From Chitinophagaceae bacterium (GTDB lineage Bacteria; Bacteroidota; Bacteroidia; Chitinophagales; Chitinophagaceae): 52,499 nt of DNA. The notes beneath the pieces were generated by a model, which did no database searches, had not been told where the DNA came from, and worked only from the letters and a program-made list of their open reading frames with translations. The position numbers were made by a program, and so were the translations under genes. Below, in pieces: positions 8,136 through 16,735 of the stretch; the first letter of the stretch is position 1, and the number at the start of each line of letters is the position of its first letter. The stretch covers positions 1 to 52,499 of the forward strand of contig CANCSS010000016.1 in the NCBI GenBank assembly GCA_947380905.1. The letters run 5' to 3'.

Positions 8136-9065
8136 ATGTTGAAAAAAGTAATTATAACCGCGCCAGTACATCCTTTTTTGTTGGACACCTTAAAGCAAAA
8201 GGGGTATGACATTCAATATGCACCCGATATAAGCTATGAGGCCTTGATGGCTTGTGTAGATGCGGCCCAGGGTTTAATTGTAACCACGCGTGTGAAAGTA
8301 GATGCTGCCTTGTTAGAAAAAGCGAATCAATTAAAATGGATTGGGCGAATAGGCAGCGGCATGGAACTCATTGATACAAATTATGCGGCAACAAAAAACA
8401 TTTTGTGTGTGAGTAGTCCTGAGGGAAATAGAACAACGGTAGGCGAGCATACCTTAGGTTTATTATTAAGTCTAATGCATCGCATACCTAGTGCTTACAA
8501 AGAAGTGCAAGCGGGAAAATGGATACGTGCTGCCAATAGAGCAGATGAACTTACTGAGAAAACGGTGGGTATCATTGGTTTTGGAAATACAGGTACTTCT
8601 TTTGCCAAAGTGTTAAGTGGATTTGATGTTCAAATTTTAGCACATGATATTTATAAAACTAATTTTGAAACGGATCAAATTAAGTCAACTACGCTTGAAA
8701 TAATTCAAGAAAAAGCCGATGTGGTGAGCTTGCATTTGCCACTGACCAATTTGACGCATCATTATGCCAACGAAGCTTTTTTCAATGGCTTTAAAAAGAA
8801 GCCCTATTTTATAAGTACCTGCAGAGGGGCTGTAACTGATACGGCTGCTTTATTAAATGCGCTGCAAAAGGGGCAATTGAAAGGGGCTGGTTTGGATGTA
8901 TTAGAAAACGAGCAGTTGGCCAGTTATTCAAGCCAGGAGAGGGCCTTATTGGCTGATTTACAGGCTTTTCCTAATTTCATTGTTACCCCTCATATTGCCG
9001 GCTATAGCCAGGAAGCTTACTATAAAATGTCTAAAGTGATATTGGAAAAATTAGGCATCATTTAA
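8136..9065 (+). CDS. D-isomer specific 2-hydroxyacid dehydrogenase
   Basis: NAD(P)-dependent oxidoreductase of the SerA/hydroxyacid dehydrogenase family, 309 residues from the ATG at 8136. A longer in-frame extension overlaps rsmA and is not conserved-looking. The nucleotide-binding fold has GIIGFGNTGTSFAKVL; the catalytic arginine is in STCRGAV, the glutamate in LDVLENE and the histidine in VTPHIAGYS. There is no C-terminal ACT domain, so it is not a full regulated phosphoglycerate dehydrogenase. The substrate is not assigned. A terminator-like hairpin follows 26 bases after the stop. Confidence 0.88.
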   Translation: MLKKVIITAPVHPFLLDTLKQKGYDIQYAPDISYEALMACVDAAQGLIVTTRVKVDAALLEKANQLKWIGRIGSGMELIDTNYAATKNILCVSSPEGNRTTVGEHTLGLLLSLMHRIPSAYKEVQAGKWIRAANRADELTEKTVGIIGFGNTGTSFAKVLSGFDVQILAHDIYKTNFETDQIKSTTLEIIQEKADVVSLHLPLTNLTHHYANEAFFNGFKKKPYFISTCRGAVTDTAALLNALQKGQLKGAGLDVLENEQLASYSSQERALLADLQAFPNFIVTPHIAGYSQEAYYKMSKVILEKLGII

Positions 9066-9091
9066 GCAATATTTTATATATTTACACCATG

Positions 9092-9125
9092 CAACGCTAC
9101 AATCATGTGGCGTTGTATTTTTTTT
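9092..9125 (+). terminator. Terminator hairpin upstream of greA
   Basis: CAACGCTACA (9092-9101) pairs with TGTGGCGTTG (9106-9115), with one G-U pair and a 4-base loop. A TA and then eight T residues (9118-9125) follow. It most simply ends the rsmA-dehydrogenase transcript, but it lies 17 bases before greA and could act in the greA leader (see finding on a short leader ORF). Confidence 0.78.
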
Positions 9126-9142
9126 ATAACTAAACAAAGGAT

Positions 9143-9619
9143 ATGAGCGAGCATACAGCATATGTGACAATGGAGACCTTCGATAAAATGCGTGAAGAAT
9201 TACATCGCATGAAGTCGGTGGATCGTCCTGCCGCATCAAGAGCTATTGGAGAAGCGAGAGAAAAAGGCGATTTAAAAGAAAATGCAGAATACGATTCTGC
9301 GAAAGAAGCGCAAGGGATGTTAGAGGCAAAAATTAAACAATTGGAGTCTACTATATCTAATGCTAAAATTGTGGATACCAGTACCATTGATATTAGCAAA
9401 GTGACCATTTTAACCAAAGTGACCATTACCAATCAGGCCACTAAAAAAACCATCACGTATCAAATAGTAGGAGAAAAGGAAGCCGATTTAAAAGCAGGTA
9501 AAATTTCTGCCTCTTCTCCTATTGGCAAAGGATTGATGGGAAGGAAGGTTGGCGAACTTGCCGAAATACAAGCACCCAATGGAGTGATGAAATTTATGGT
9601 AGATAATATTACTGTATAA
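9143..9619 (+). CDS. greA: Transcription elongation factor GreA
   Basis: Cleavage factor that binds in the RNA polymerase secondary channel and stimulates endonucleolytic removal of backtracked RNA. It has 158 residues, the usual length. The N-terminal antiparallel coiled coil spans about 1-78, with the conserved tip region REKGDLKENAEYDSAKEAQ. The C-terminal FKBP-like domain shows SPIGKGLMGRKVGELAEI. The start at 9143 agrees with the family. A HIT-family gene follows 16 bases downstream. Confidence 0.97.
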   Translation: MSEHTAYVTMETFDKMREELHRMKSVDRPAASRAIGEAREKGDLKENAEYDSAKEAQGMLEAKIKQLESTISNAKIVDTSTIDISKVTILTKVTITNQATKKTITYQIVGEKEADLKAGKISASSPIGKGLMGRKVGELAEIQAPNGVMKFMVDNITV

Positions 9620-9635
9620 TTTAATTGTATAAGCC

Positions 9636-10025
9636 ATGACCATTTTTACTAAAATTATCAATGGCGAAATTCCTTCTTATAAAATTGCAGAGTCGGAAAA
9701 GTTTTATGCTTTTTTAGATATTTTCCCTTTGCAAAAAGGGCATACGCTGATTGTTCCTAAAATTGAAGTAGATAAAATTTTTGAAGTGCCGGATGCTTAT
9801 TTAAGTGAGTTGTTGCTTTTTGCAAAACCCATCGCCAATGCGATTGCAGCAAGTTTTCCTTGTAATAGAGTAGGTATGGTTACCGTTGGATTGGAAGTGC
9901 CACATGCACATTTGCATTTAATACCCATTGCTGCTGCTGCTGATATGGAATTTTCTCGGCCAAAACTTGCTTTAAGTACCGAAGAATTTATAGCCATACA
10001 ATCTTTAATGATAAGTAAGCTCTAA
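9636..10025 (+). CDS. HIT family nucleotide hydrolase
   Basis: Histidine-triad protein of 129 residues, probably a nucleoside phosphoramidase or dinucleotide hydrolase of the HinT group. The N-terminus TIFTKIINGEIPSYKI and the catalytic triad VPHAHLHLIP (H-x-H-x-H) are clear. It is co-directional with greA at 16 bases and probably co-transcribed. The natural substrate is not known from sequence. It converges on ruvC with 9 bases between stop codons. Confidence 0.93.
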   Translation: MTIFTKIINGEIPSYKIAESEKFYAFLDIFPLQKGHTLIVPKIEVDKIFEVPDAYLSELLLFAKPIANAIAASFPCNRVGMVTVGLEVPHAHLHLIPIAAAADMEFSRPKLALSTEEFIAIQSLMISKL

Positions 10026-10034
10026 ATTGTCTTG

Positions 10035-10619
10035 CTATTTTTTTAACCTGCCTGGATTTTTTGTAAGAAAGGCTTCCCAACTATTTGTTTTTTTTGAAGA
10101 TTTTTTTCCTTTCACCACTTTGGTTGCAGGCAGTTGTATACCTGTTAATTGATAATGATGACATAGGGCTACACCTAAGGCGTCGGTAGCATCGTAATAC
10201 TTAGGCTGCTTTTTTATAGCCAAAATGCGCTCCAACATTTTCCAAATCATTTCCTTATCGGCATTCCCATTGCCCGTAATGGCTTGTTTTACTTTTTTGG
10301 GTGCGTATTCTGTAACAGGCAGTTTAAATTGCATGGCAGCAGCAATGGCCACCCCTTGTGCTCGGCCTAGCTTTAACATGCTTTGAATATTTTTTCCAAA
10401 AAAAGGAGCTTCAATTGCAAAGTGTTCGGGATGGTAGGTTTCGATGAGCTCAATTATTTTAGCATGAATCAGTTGAAGCCTTGCATAAATATCTTTTTCT
10501 TTGGTCAACTTTAAAACATCCATGGTAATTAAAGTAGGCTTGGGGCCTCCTTGTAAGATAGCATATCCTAATATTTGTGTGCCAGGATCTATTCCTAAGA
10601 TAAGGGGTGTTTTTGCCAT
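10035..10619 (-). CDS. ruvC: Crossover junction endodeoxyribonuclease RuvC
   Basis: Holliday-junction resolvase that cuts symmetrically across branch-migrated junctions made by RuvAB. It has 194 residues from the ATG at 10619; an upstream in-frame start adds eight unconserved residues and was rejected. The RNase H-like active site is visible: GIDPGT (Asp11), AIEAPFFGKN (Glu) and the C-terminal YDATDALGVALCHHY (two Asp). The C-terminus has a lysine-rich tail (KGKKSSKKTNSW), a little longer than in E. coli. ruvB lies 9 kb away on the other strand. Confidence 0.95.
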   Translation of the reverse strand: MAKTPLILGIDPGTQILGYAILQGGPKPTLITMDVLKLTKEKDIYARLQLIHAKIIELIETYHPEHFAIEAPFFGKNIQSMLKLGRAQGVAIAAAMQFKLPVTEYAPKKVKQAITGNGNADKEMIWKMLERILAIKKQPKYYDATDALGVALCHHYQLTGIQLPATKVVKGKKSSKKTNSWEAFLTKNPGRLKK

Positions 10620-10653
10620 GTACAATAAAGTTACATATATCATCTCAAATTCC

Positions 10654-10661
10654 GAACTTTG
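10654..10661 (+). promoter_or_regulatory. Probable -7 element, near-leaderless start
   Basis: GAACTTTG differs from the TAnnTTTG consensus only in the first base and lies five bases before the ATG at 10667. It supports the choice of that ATG over an in-frame codon 60 bases upstream that overlaps ruvC. Confidence 0.35.
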
Positions 10662-10666
10662 GCCTT

Positions 10667-11584
10667 ATGAATCAAGGCCTCACTAAACGCATACTGTCAA
10701 TAGCAAATAAAGCCATTGGTTTTATTTTATTTATTATTTGTGCTGTGGCCATTTACAGCAAAGTAACCAGCAATGATAACTTGCAAAAATATGGGGGCAG
10801 TATGAAGGATCAATTTTTGAAAATTACCTTTATGGAATGGGTGATTTTATTGATTTTGTTTTTTTTAAATTATTTAATAGAGGCCATCAAATGGGAAAAA
10901 GTGCTTAAAAGCTTGCATCCAATGACCATTACGCAATCTTTTAAAAGTTTATTGGTTGGTCAAGCTTTTGCTTTTTTTACCCCAGTAAGATCGGGTGATT
11001 ATGTAGGTAGAATTTTATTTTTAGCAAAAGAAAGTAAATTAAAGGGGGTGGCACAAATGGCCTGGTCATCCTATGCGCAGTTGTTAATTACACTATTGAT
11101 GGGCACTGTTGGATTGTTTTTTAATTTACCTTTTTTACCCTGGTTAAAATGGCTAGCGCCTTTTATTACCTTGGTTGCTTTTATCATCTATTTTAGCAAA
11201 GGCCATTTTGAAGGCTGGTTAAAAAAGTTAACTTCTTTGCAAATAGCAACTGATTTGAAAATAAAGCTAGTGCTGCTGTCCTTACTTAAATATGGCATTT
11301 TTATTTTGCAATATGCTTGGGTAGTTAAAATTTTAGCCATCCCCATTCCTACGATAGATTTATGTGTGGCTGTCGCGGTTTTGTTAATGTGTTTAAGTAT
11401 TATTCCTGCCATTGCTTTAACCGATTTGGTAATTCGAGGGCAACTTATAGTTTTACTGTTGGCGCCATGGTACAGCAATGTTTTAATGCTTATTTGTTTA
11501 AGTACCATGATATGGGTTGTTAATTTTTTATTGCCTGCTATAATTGGTTCCTTTCTCTTATTGGGTTTCAGAATAAATCGATAA
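10667..11584 (+). CDS. Lysylphosphatidylglycerol synthase TM-region (UPF0104) family membrane protein
   Basis: A 305-residue integral membrane protein with about eight hydrophobic segments, from GFILFIICAVAIYS near the N-terminus to FLLPAIIGSFLLLGF at the C-terminus. The family signature is seen in LLVGQAFAFFTPVRSGDYVGRI. This is the AglD/MprF flippase-like transmembrane fold without a catalytic transferase domain, so a role in lipid or lipid-linked-sugar translocation is likely but unproven. The start at ATG 10667 is chosen because a -7-like element lies just before it and the longer form overlaps divergent ruvC. Confidence 0.82.
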   Translation: MNQGLTKRILSIANKAIGFILFIICAVAIYSKVTSNDNLQKYGGSMKDQFLKITFMEWVILLILFFLNYLIEAIKWEKVLKSLHPMTITQSFKSLLVGQAFAFFTPVRSGDYVGRILFLAKESKLKGVAQMAWSSYAQLLITLLMGTVGLFFNLPFLPWLKWLAPFITLVAFIIYFSKGHFEGWLKKLTSLQIATDLKIKLVLLSLLKYGIFILQYAWVVKILAIPIPTIDLCVAVAVLLMCLSIIPAIALTDLVIRGQLIVLLLAPWYSNVLMLICLSTMIWVVNFLLPAIIGSFLLLGFRINR

Positions 11585-11589
11585 ATTTG
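11582..11589 (+). promoter_or_regulatory. -7 element for the DUF3108 gene
   Basis: TAAATTTG, an exact TAnnTTTG match, overlaps the stop codon of the upstream gene and lies 29 bases before the ATG at 11619. An ATTG (11560-11563) sits 18 bases upstream as a weak -33 element. Confidence 0.45.
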
Positions 11590-11618
11590 CATATTCGTTT
11601 CAATTGTCAAAATTAAGC

Positions 11619-12416
11619 ATGTACCCCCTTCTTCTTTTGCTCTCTATCTTCTCTTTAAAACCTCCTTCAGACAATGTGTTGTGCAATCAGACCAATACCG
11701 CCTTTTTGGTTGGAGAAAAAATTAATTATACTATTTTTTACAACGTAGTTGGCTTGTATGTAAACGCCGGCAAAACAGATTTTACCATTCAGTCTAGCAA
11801 ATGGAATGGGGTAGAAGCCTTTACTTTTACCGCCACTGGAAAATCTAATGCTAAATATGATTGGATATTTAAAGTAAGAGATAAGTATGAAAGTATCGTT
11901 GACAGCAAAACTTTATTACCCTATCAGTTTATCAGAGAAATCAATGAAGGTAGTTTCCATCACAAAGAAAGCTTATTGTTTAATCAAAAAAGCCACACAG
12001 TGAACAATGAAGTCGAAACTTTTAAAACACCTGATTGCACTTATGATGTATTAAGCGCTATTTATGCCGCAAGAAATTACAATTATAAAAATAGTGTCAT
12101 CAACGATAAAATTTATCTCAATTTTTTCTTAGACAAGGAATTGTATCCCTCTTATTTTAAATATTTAGGCAAAGAAATAATTACGACCCGATATGGTAAG
12201 TTCAAGGCCATTAAATTGGCCCCGCTATTAATAAAAGGCACCATGTTTGAGGGCGGAGAGAAGATGACGATTTGGGTAACAGACGATGACAATCACATTC
12301 CAGTGCGCATTCAAACGCCTATTATTGTTGGAACCATTAAAGTAGACATGGTAGGATTTGAAAACCTCAGGTACCCACTCACTGCTTTAATTGAATTGGT
12401 GGGGGCCAAAGAATAA
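11619..12416 (+). CDS. DUF3108 domain protein, exported
   Basis: A 265-residue protein of the DUF3108 family, a beta-rich periplasmic or outer-membrane-associated group of unknown function. The N-terminus MYPLLLLLSIFSLK is a short signal peptide. Typical segments are FLVGEKINYTIFYNVVGLYVNAGK, YDWIFKVRDKYESIVD, YGKFKAIKLAPL and the C-terminal MTIWVTDDDNHIPVRIQTPIIVGTIKVDM. An in-frame TTG 15 bases upstream is possible but not needed. It converges on the metallo-hydrolase gene with a single base between stop codons. Confidence 0.82.
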   Translation: MYPLLLLLSIFSLKPPSDNVLCNQTNTAFLVGEKINYTIFYNVVGLYVNAGKTDFTIQSSKWNGVEAFTFTATGKSNAKYDWIFKVRDKYESIVDSKTLLPYQFIREINEGSFHHKESLLFNQKSHTVNNEVETFKTPDCTYDVLSAIYAARNYNYKNSVINDKIYLNFFLDKELYPSYFKYLGKEIITTRYGKFKAIKLAPLLIKGTMFEGGEKMTIWVTDDDNHIPVRIQTPIIVGTIKVDMVGFENLRYPLTALIELVGAKE

Positions 12417-12417
12417 A

Positions 12418-13287
12418 TTAAGCAATGAGGTCGGCTAGTTTAAAAACCTTCTTAGCACGTATCCCTTTTTCAGTCATGGTTAATTGGCAACATTCATTTT
12501 GAGCGTCGTGTTCAAAAAATAAAGTATAGTTATTTTTATCCGCCTCTTTTAGAAATAGTTCCTTTTCCTCTAAAGTAATCAATGGTTGCATATCGTATCC
12601 CATTACATAAGGGAGTGGAATATGTCCCACGCTGGGAAGCAGATCGGCCATATAGACAATCGTGTGGTTCTTAATTGTTATTTTAGGGATGAGCATGCCT
12701 TGTGTATGCCCGTTCACAACATAGCAGCTAATGGATTGGCTAAAATGAATTTCTTGTAATTGGGTTTTACTTGTAAACAAGGGGAGACTAATTAATTTAA
12801 GTTGTCTTGACGCTTCTATAGGTAAAATATTTTCAGCTAAGAAGGAAGCTTTTTCTCTTTTGTTTGGATTCATTGCCAAATTCCATTGAGGTTCACTTAC
12901 CCAATAGACTGCATTGGGGAAGGTGGGCAGGTATTGTTCCTTTTCTTTAAATATAGCACCACCCACATGATCAAAATGTAAATGCGTAAGCAACACATCT
13001 GTAATATCATTCGGAGTAAGATTTAATTTTTGCAAGCCCGAAGTTAGGGATACCGTATCATGGGGGTGGTAATGACTAAAAAATTTGGCATCCTGTTTAT
13101 TGCCCATGCCTGTGTCAATCAAAATTTTACGATCGCCTTCGATCACCAACAAGCATCTTAAAGCCCAGGTACATAAATTGTTTTCATCTGCTGGATTGGT
13201 TTTGTTCCAAATGGACTTAGGCACCACACCAAACATGGCCCCACCATCTAATTTAAATTTACCCGTATCTATACTAAATAGCTGCAT
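12418..13287 (-). CDS. MBL-fold metallo-hydrolase
   Basis: A 289-residue metallo-beta-lactamase-fold hydrolase. The metal site THLHFDHVGG gives H102, H104, D106 and H107. Further ligands are in the CYVVNGHTQGM and VYMADLLPS segments, as in the AHL-lactonase/YtnP-like branch. The N-terminus GGAMFGVVPKSIWNKTNPADENN is characteristic of that branch. The start codon lies 14 bases inside the 3' end of the upstream MFS gene, so translation is probably coupled. A lactonase role is possible, but the substrate is not established. Confidence 0.88.
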   Translation of the reverse strand: MQLFSIDTGKFKLDGGAMFGVVPKSIWNKTNPADENNLCTWALRCLLVIEGDRKILIDTGMGNKQDAKFFSHYHPHDTVSLTSGLQKLNLTPNDITDVLLTHLHFDHVGGAIFKEKEQYLPTFPNAVYWVSEPQWNLAMNPNKREKASFLAENILPIEASRQLKLISLPLFTSKTQLQEIHFSQSISCYVVNGHTQGMLIPKITIKNHTIVYMADLLPSVGHIPLPYVMGYDMQPLITLEEKELFLKEADKNNYTLFFEHDAQNECCQLTMTEKGIRAKKVFKLADLIA

Positions 13288-14581
13288 GACTTTTTAATTT
13301 AGAGGTACGGTACAGCAAAACAAATCCTATGATAAAAAAGGTACACAAAGCCAGCACAGAATTTCTTTGAGAACCTGTTATTTCATTGATGATGCCAAAA
13401 CTAAACATACCAATCACAATCGCAATTTTTTCGGTCACATCAAAGAAGCTAAAATAACTGGTCGTATCATGTGTAACGGGCATTAATTTGGAATAAGTAC
13501 TTCTGCTTACCGATTGGATACCCCCCATTACAAATCCCACTACAATCGCCAAAGTGTAAAATGGCACTATGCCATTGCGCGGAAGTAAATAGCCCATGAC
13601 ACAGCCAGCAATCCAGATAAGAATGGCAACCATGATGGTATTAAAATTGCCCCATTTGCTGGCCAATTTGGCCATTAAATTGGCGCCAGGAATGGCTACA
13701 ATTTGAATAATCAAAATGGCAATGATTAAATTGGTGGTAGGGATATTCAATTCACTTTTACCATATAAGGTAGCAGCCAACATGATGGTTTGTACGCCCA
13801 TATTGTAAAAGAAAAATGAAAGTAAGAATTGTTTTAAGATGGGTTGGCCTTTAAGTTCTAGCCATACTTTATGCAATTCTTTATAACCTTGAGTAATTAA
13901 GTTATTCCCATGCGCTCCTTTCACTCCATGACCTGCTGGAAGTTTGGAGATAGCGGACCAGCCAAAAGCCATCCACCAAATACCTACCAATAAAAAAGAT
14001 ATCTGCGAGGCTTTTCCAACGGTAATGCCAAACAATTCAGGCTTTAATACAAATACAAAACAAATAATTTGTAAAAGTACCGACCCAATATAGCCCATCA
14101 TAAAACCTTTTGCACTAATGCGGTCTCTGTCTTCGGGCGCAGCAATCTCTGGCAGATAAGAATTGTAAAATACAAGACTGCCCCAAAAGCCAACACAGGC
14201 AACAATCACCGAAAATAAACCCCCTATGATATGGTTGCTGTCAAAAAAATAAAGGGAGGCACAAGCCAAACTTCCCATGGTGCAAAAGAAGCGAAGAAAT
14301 TGTTTTTTATTTCCTCGGTAATCGGCAATAGAAGAGAGGATAGGTGAAATAATGGCTACAATTACAAATGCAATGGCTAAAACATAATTGTATAATGCGG
14401 TATTCGAAAATTCAAAAGAGCCAATTTTAATTTTATCAATTAAAGTGTTCTCGTTGCCATCACCCGTCACTGCTTCGTAATAAGCAGGAAAAATAGTAGA
14501 GGTAATAACTAAATTGTAAACGCTATTGGCCCAATCATACATAGCCCATCCGTTGACAACTTTTTTAGAAGCAGTTTGCAT
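13274..14581 (-). CDS. MFS transporter, Atg22-like (UMF1) family
   Basis: A 435-residue, 12-helix major facilitator of the vacuole-effluxer Atg22-like group. The N-terminal VVNGWAMYDWANSVYNLVITSTIFPAYY is the family hallmark. Further conserved parts include ISPILSSIADYRGNKKQFLRFF and GGIQSVSRSTYSKLMP. Such proteins are thought to export small solutes, possibly amino acids. It overlaps the metallo-hydrolase gene by 14 bases and follows uppP after 54 bases. Confidence 0.88.
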   Translation of the reverse strand: MQTASKKVVNGWAMYDWANSVYNLVITSTIFPAYYEAVTGDGNENTLIDKIKIGSFEFSNTALYNYVLAIAFVIVAIISPILSSIADYRGNKKQFLRFFCTMGSLACASLYFFDSNHIIGGLFSVIVACVGFWGSLVFYNSYLPEIAAPEDRDRISAKGFMMGYIGSVLLQIICFVFVLKPELFGITVGKASQISFLLVGIWWMAFGWSAISKLPAGHGVKGAHGNNLITQGYKELHKVWLELKGQPILKQFLLSFFFYNMGVQTIMLAATLYGKSELNIPTTNLIIAILIIQIVAIPGANLMAKLASKWGNFNTIMVAILIWIAGCVMGYLLPRNGIVPFYTLAIVVGFVMGGIQSVSRSTYSKLMPVTHDTTSYFSFFDVTEKIAIVIGMFSFGIINEITGSQRNSVLALCTFFIIGFVLLYRTSKLKSHAAI

Positions 14582-14635
14582 GGCAATTTATTTGTGTTTT
14601 AAAAATACAAATAAAAAAGCAACTGTCCTATTTGC

Positions 14636-15448
14636 TTAATGCAGGTATTGTGTGTATAATAAAGCTAAAATGGTGGTTCCTAGTACAATTCGGTACCAAC
14701 CAAATACAGCAAATCCCTTTTTTTGTACCATGCGTATCAAAAATTGTACACTCGCAAGGGCCACTACAAAAGCTACCATGCCGCCAATCAGCAGCAACAT
14801 GAGTTTGTCTTTGGCAAATACTTCCGGGTTGGTTTTAAGTACGTCTAAAGTACTTTTTGCAGAGGCGGCCAACATGGTAGGCACCGCTAAAAAAAACGAA
14901 AATTCTAAGGCTGTTTTTTTATTTAATTTTTGACTCATGCCGCCAATGATGGTAGCAGCACTTCGGCTTAGTCCTGGAAATAAAATAGACAATACTTGAA
15001 AACAACCAATGACAAATGATTTTTTATAAGTGATGGCATCTTGATTGGATTGCATGCCATCTGTAGTTTCTGCCTTTTCAAATAACTTATCAATAAATAA
15101 AAGCACGATGCCGCCTACTAGCATTACAATAGCAATGACCCATAAATTACCTAAAGCAGCATCAATGTGTTTTTTTAATAAAGCGCCAAAAATTAAAGCT
15201 GGAACAACGGCAACAATCAATTTAATATAAAATCCAAACTGCTTAAAATCAAAAAACTTTTTTCTATAAATCACTACCACCGAAGCAATGGCTGCCAATT
15301 GAATCACAATTTCAAAAAGGTCTACAAAAGGATCATTGGTAATGCCTAAAAGCGGGTTGGCAAACTTCATGTGTGCAGTACTAGATATAGGAAGAAATTC
15401 GGTAATGCCTTCGATGATGGCAATGATGATGGATTGAATGGTGTTCAT
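14636..15448 (-). CDS. uppP: Undecaprenyl-diphosphatase
   Basis: BacA/UppP dephosphorylates undecaprenyl pyrophosphate to recycle the lipid carrier for peptidoglycan and O-antigen synthesis. It is a 270-residue multi-spanning inner-membrane enzyme. Motif 1 is IIEGITEFLPISSTAHM with the catalytic glutamates and serine. Motif 2 is FPGLSRSAATIIGGM with the essential arginine. The gene begins 11 bases after the T-tract of a terminator on the same strand, so it either depends on read-through or uses a promoter within the hairpin region. Confidence 0.96.
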   Translation of the reverse strand: MNTIQSIIIAIIEGITEFLPISSTAHMKFANPLLGITNDPFVDLFEIVIQLAAIASVVVIYRKKFFDFKQFGFYIKLIVAVVPALIFGALLKKHIDAALGNLWVIAIVMLVGGIVLLFIDKLFEKAETTDGMQSNQDAITYKKSFVIGCFQVLSILFPGLSRSAATIIGGMSQKLNKKTALEFSFFLAVPTMLAASAKSTLDVLKTNPEVFAKDKLMLLLIGGMVAFVVALASVQFLIRMVQKKGFAVFGWYRIVLGTTILALLYTQYLH

Positions 15449-15459
15449 AAAATTGCATT

Positions 15460-15503
15460 AAAAAAAGCGACCAGGTTCGAGCTTGAACAGTGGGGTCGCT
15501 TTT
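15460..15503 (-). terminator. Terminator between DUF3098 gene and uppP
   Basis: On the minus strand AAAAGCGACC (15503-15494) pairs with GGTCGCTTTT (15472-15463), and seven T residues end at 15460. A second small stem (GTTC/GAAC) sits in the loop. It ends the ftsX-DUF3098 transcript just before the uppP start. Confidence 0.85.
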
Positions 15504-15518
15504 GTGGATTAAGTTAAA

Positions 15519-15761
15519 TTAAGATTTTTTGAAGATGGCAAATATTTCAACAATAAAACCAGCAATAATTAACATAGGAGCCAAGGTGATGCGTCTAAAG
15601 CTGTATACTTCGTCGGCATTAAATACATCTGGGTTGGTGCTTTTTCCGCCTGCCATTAAGAGCATTCCGATGATGATTAAGGCTGCGCCAACAAGCATCC
15701 AAGTGTAGTTAGATTTGCCGAAGAAATCGAGGGATCTATTATTTTTAGTTTTTTGACTCAT
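15519..15761 (-). CDS. DUF3098 family membrane protein
   Basis: An 80-residue protein with two hydrophobic helices (WMLVGAALIIIGMLLMAGG and APMLIIAGFIVEIFAIF) joined by a conserved polar linker with NPDVFNADEVYSFRRI. DUF3098 proteins are found beside ftsX in Bacteroidota, as here (41-base gap). This suggests a link to cell division or to the FtsEX complex, but the function is unknown. Confidence 0.88.
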   Translation of the reverse strand: MSQKTKNNRSLDFFGKSNYTWMLVGAALIIIGMLLMAGGKSTNPDVFNADEVYSFRRITLAPMLIIAGFIVEIFAIFKKS

Positions 15762-15802
15762 GATTTTATTTTTAATTCAGTTAAATGTATATGATTTATT
15801 AG

Positions 15803-16678
15803 TTAATACAATTCGTCCAATTTCATTTTTAAATATTTTAACACACTTCGATGTGTGCTAAAAACCGAAATGCCTACTCCCAAAACAATCAAGCCGCCAA
15901 AAAGTAAAAGACTGTTGCTAATGCCTTGTAGTTTGTCTAATTGCGGGAATTGGCTCATGGCCCATTCGATCAATCCAAATAGTAAAAAAATAGCAATCAA
16001 GGCGCTGATCAATCCATTGAGTAGGGCACGTACTAAAAGCGGTTTAGAAATAAATTTTCGAGTAGCACCCACCATTTGCATGGTTTTGATCAAAAAGCGA
16101 TTGCTGAACATGGCCAATCGAATGGTATTGTCAATGCTAATAATAACGATGATGCACAAAATAATGGACAACACTAAAAATAGGAATCCAATTTTTGTGG
16201 CTCTTTCATTTAGGTTGGTCACTAAACTTTTTGGATATTGAATATCAGCAATTTGATTTTTAAATTCAGACTCAATAGCGGCCGTAATTTTGTTTAAGCT
16301 ATCCGTATTAACATAAGCAGCTTTGGCAAAAAAGTCAATACTTTCTGGTAGTGGATTCACGTCTAATATCTTAGCCCAATCTTCATTATTTTCTTTATTC
16401 CATATTGCCTTCGCCTTTTCTTTATTTACATATTCAACGTTTTTAGCGTAGTCTTGGCTGGCTATAAATTGCTGAATTTTACCCACGGTATTTTTGTCGG
16501 TGCTGTGAATGTAAACGCTAATTCGAATGTCTTCTTTGAAATTGTCCCCAATGGAATGCAGGTTTAAAAATAGCCATCCCATGATACCCATAATAAACAA
16601 CACGATAGCCACCCCAATAATGCTATAAATATAGTTGGGTTTACTGCGTTTTAAAGAAGAGGATCCGCTGGCTGCCAT
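15803..16678 (-). CDS. ftsX: Cell division protein FtsX
   Basis: Permease-like subunit of the FtsEX complex, which couples ATP hydrolysis to activation of peptidoglycan hydrolases at the septum. It has 291 residues: a cytoplasmic N-terminus, TM1 (YIYSIIGVAIVLFIMGIMGWL), an extracellular domain of about 125 residues (ISVYIHSTDKNTV, VNPLPESIDFFAKA), then three helices in the FtsX fold with RLAMFSNRFLIKTMQMVGAT. The ATPase gene ftsE is not adjacent, so the partner is encoded elsewhere. Divergent from leuS. Confidence 0.94.
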   Translation of the reverse strand: MAASGSSSLKRSKPNYIYSIIGVAIVLFIMGIMGWLFLNLHSIGDNFKEDIRISVYIHSTDKNTVGKIQQFIASQDYAKNVEYVNKEKAKAIWNKENNEDWAKILDVNPLPESIDFFAKAAYVNTDSLNKITAAIESEFKNQIADIQYPKSLVTNLNERATKIGFLFLVLSIILCIIVIISIDNTIRLAMFSNRFLIKTMQMVGATRKFISKPLLVRALLNGLISALIAIFLLFGLIEWAMSQFPQLDKLQGISNSLLLFGGLIVLGVGISVFSTHRSVLKYLKMKLDELY

Positions 16679-16706
16679 AGCATTAAATTTTTACTTGTTC
16701 GCTTTG

Positions 16707-16714
16707 CAAATGTA
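16707..16714 (-). promoter_or_regulatory. -7 element for ftsX
   Basis: TACATTTG on the minus strand is an exact TAnnTTTG match 28 bases upstream of the ftsX start. It is back-to-back with an identical octamer on the plus strand 21 bases away. Confidence 0.5.
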
Positions 16715-16735
16715 GGGTTTTGCAAGCTAATGGCT

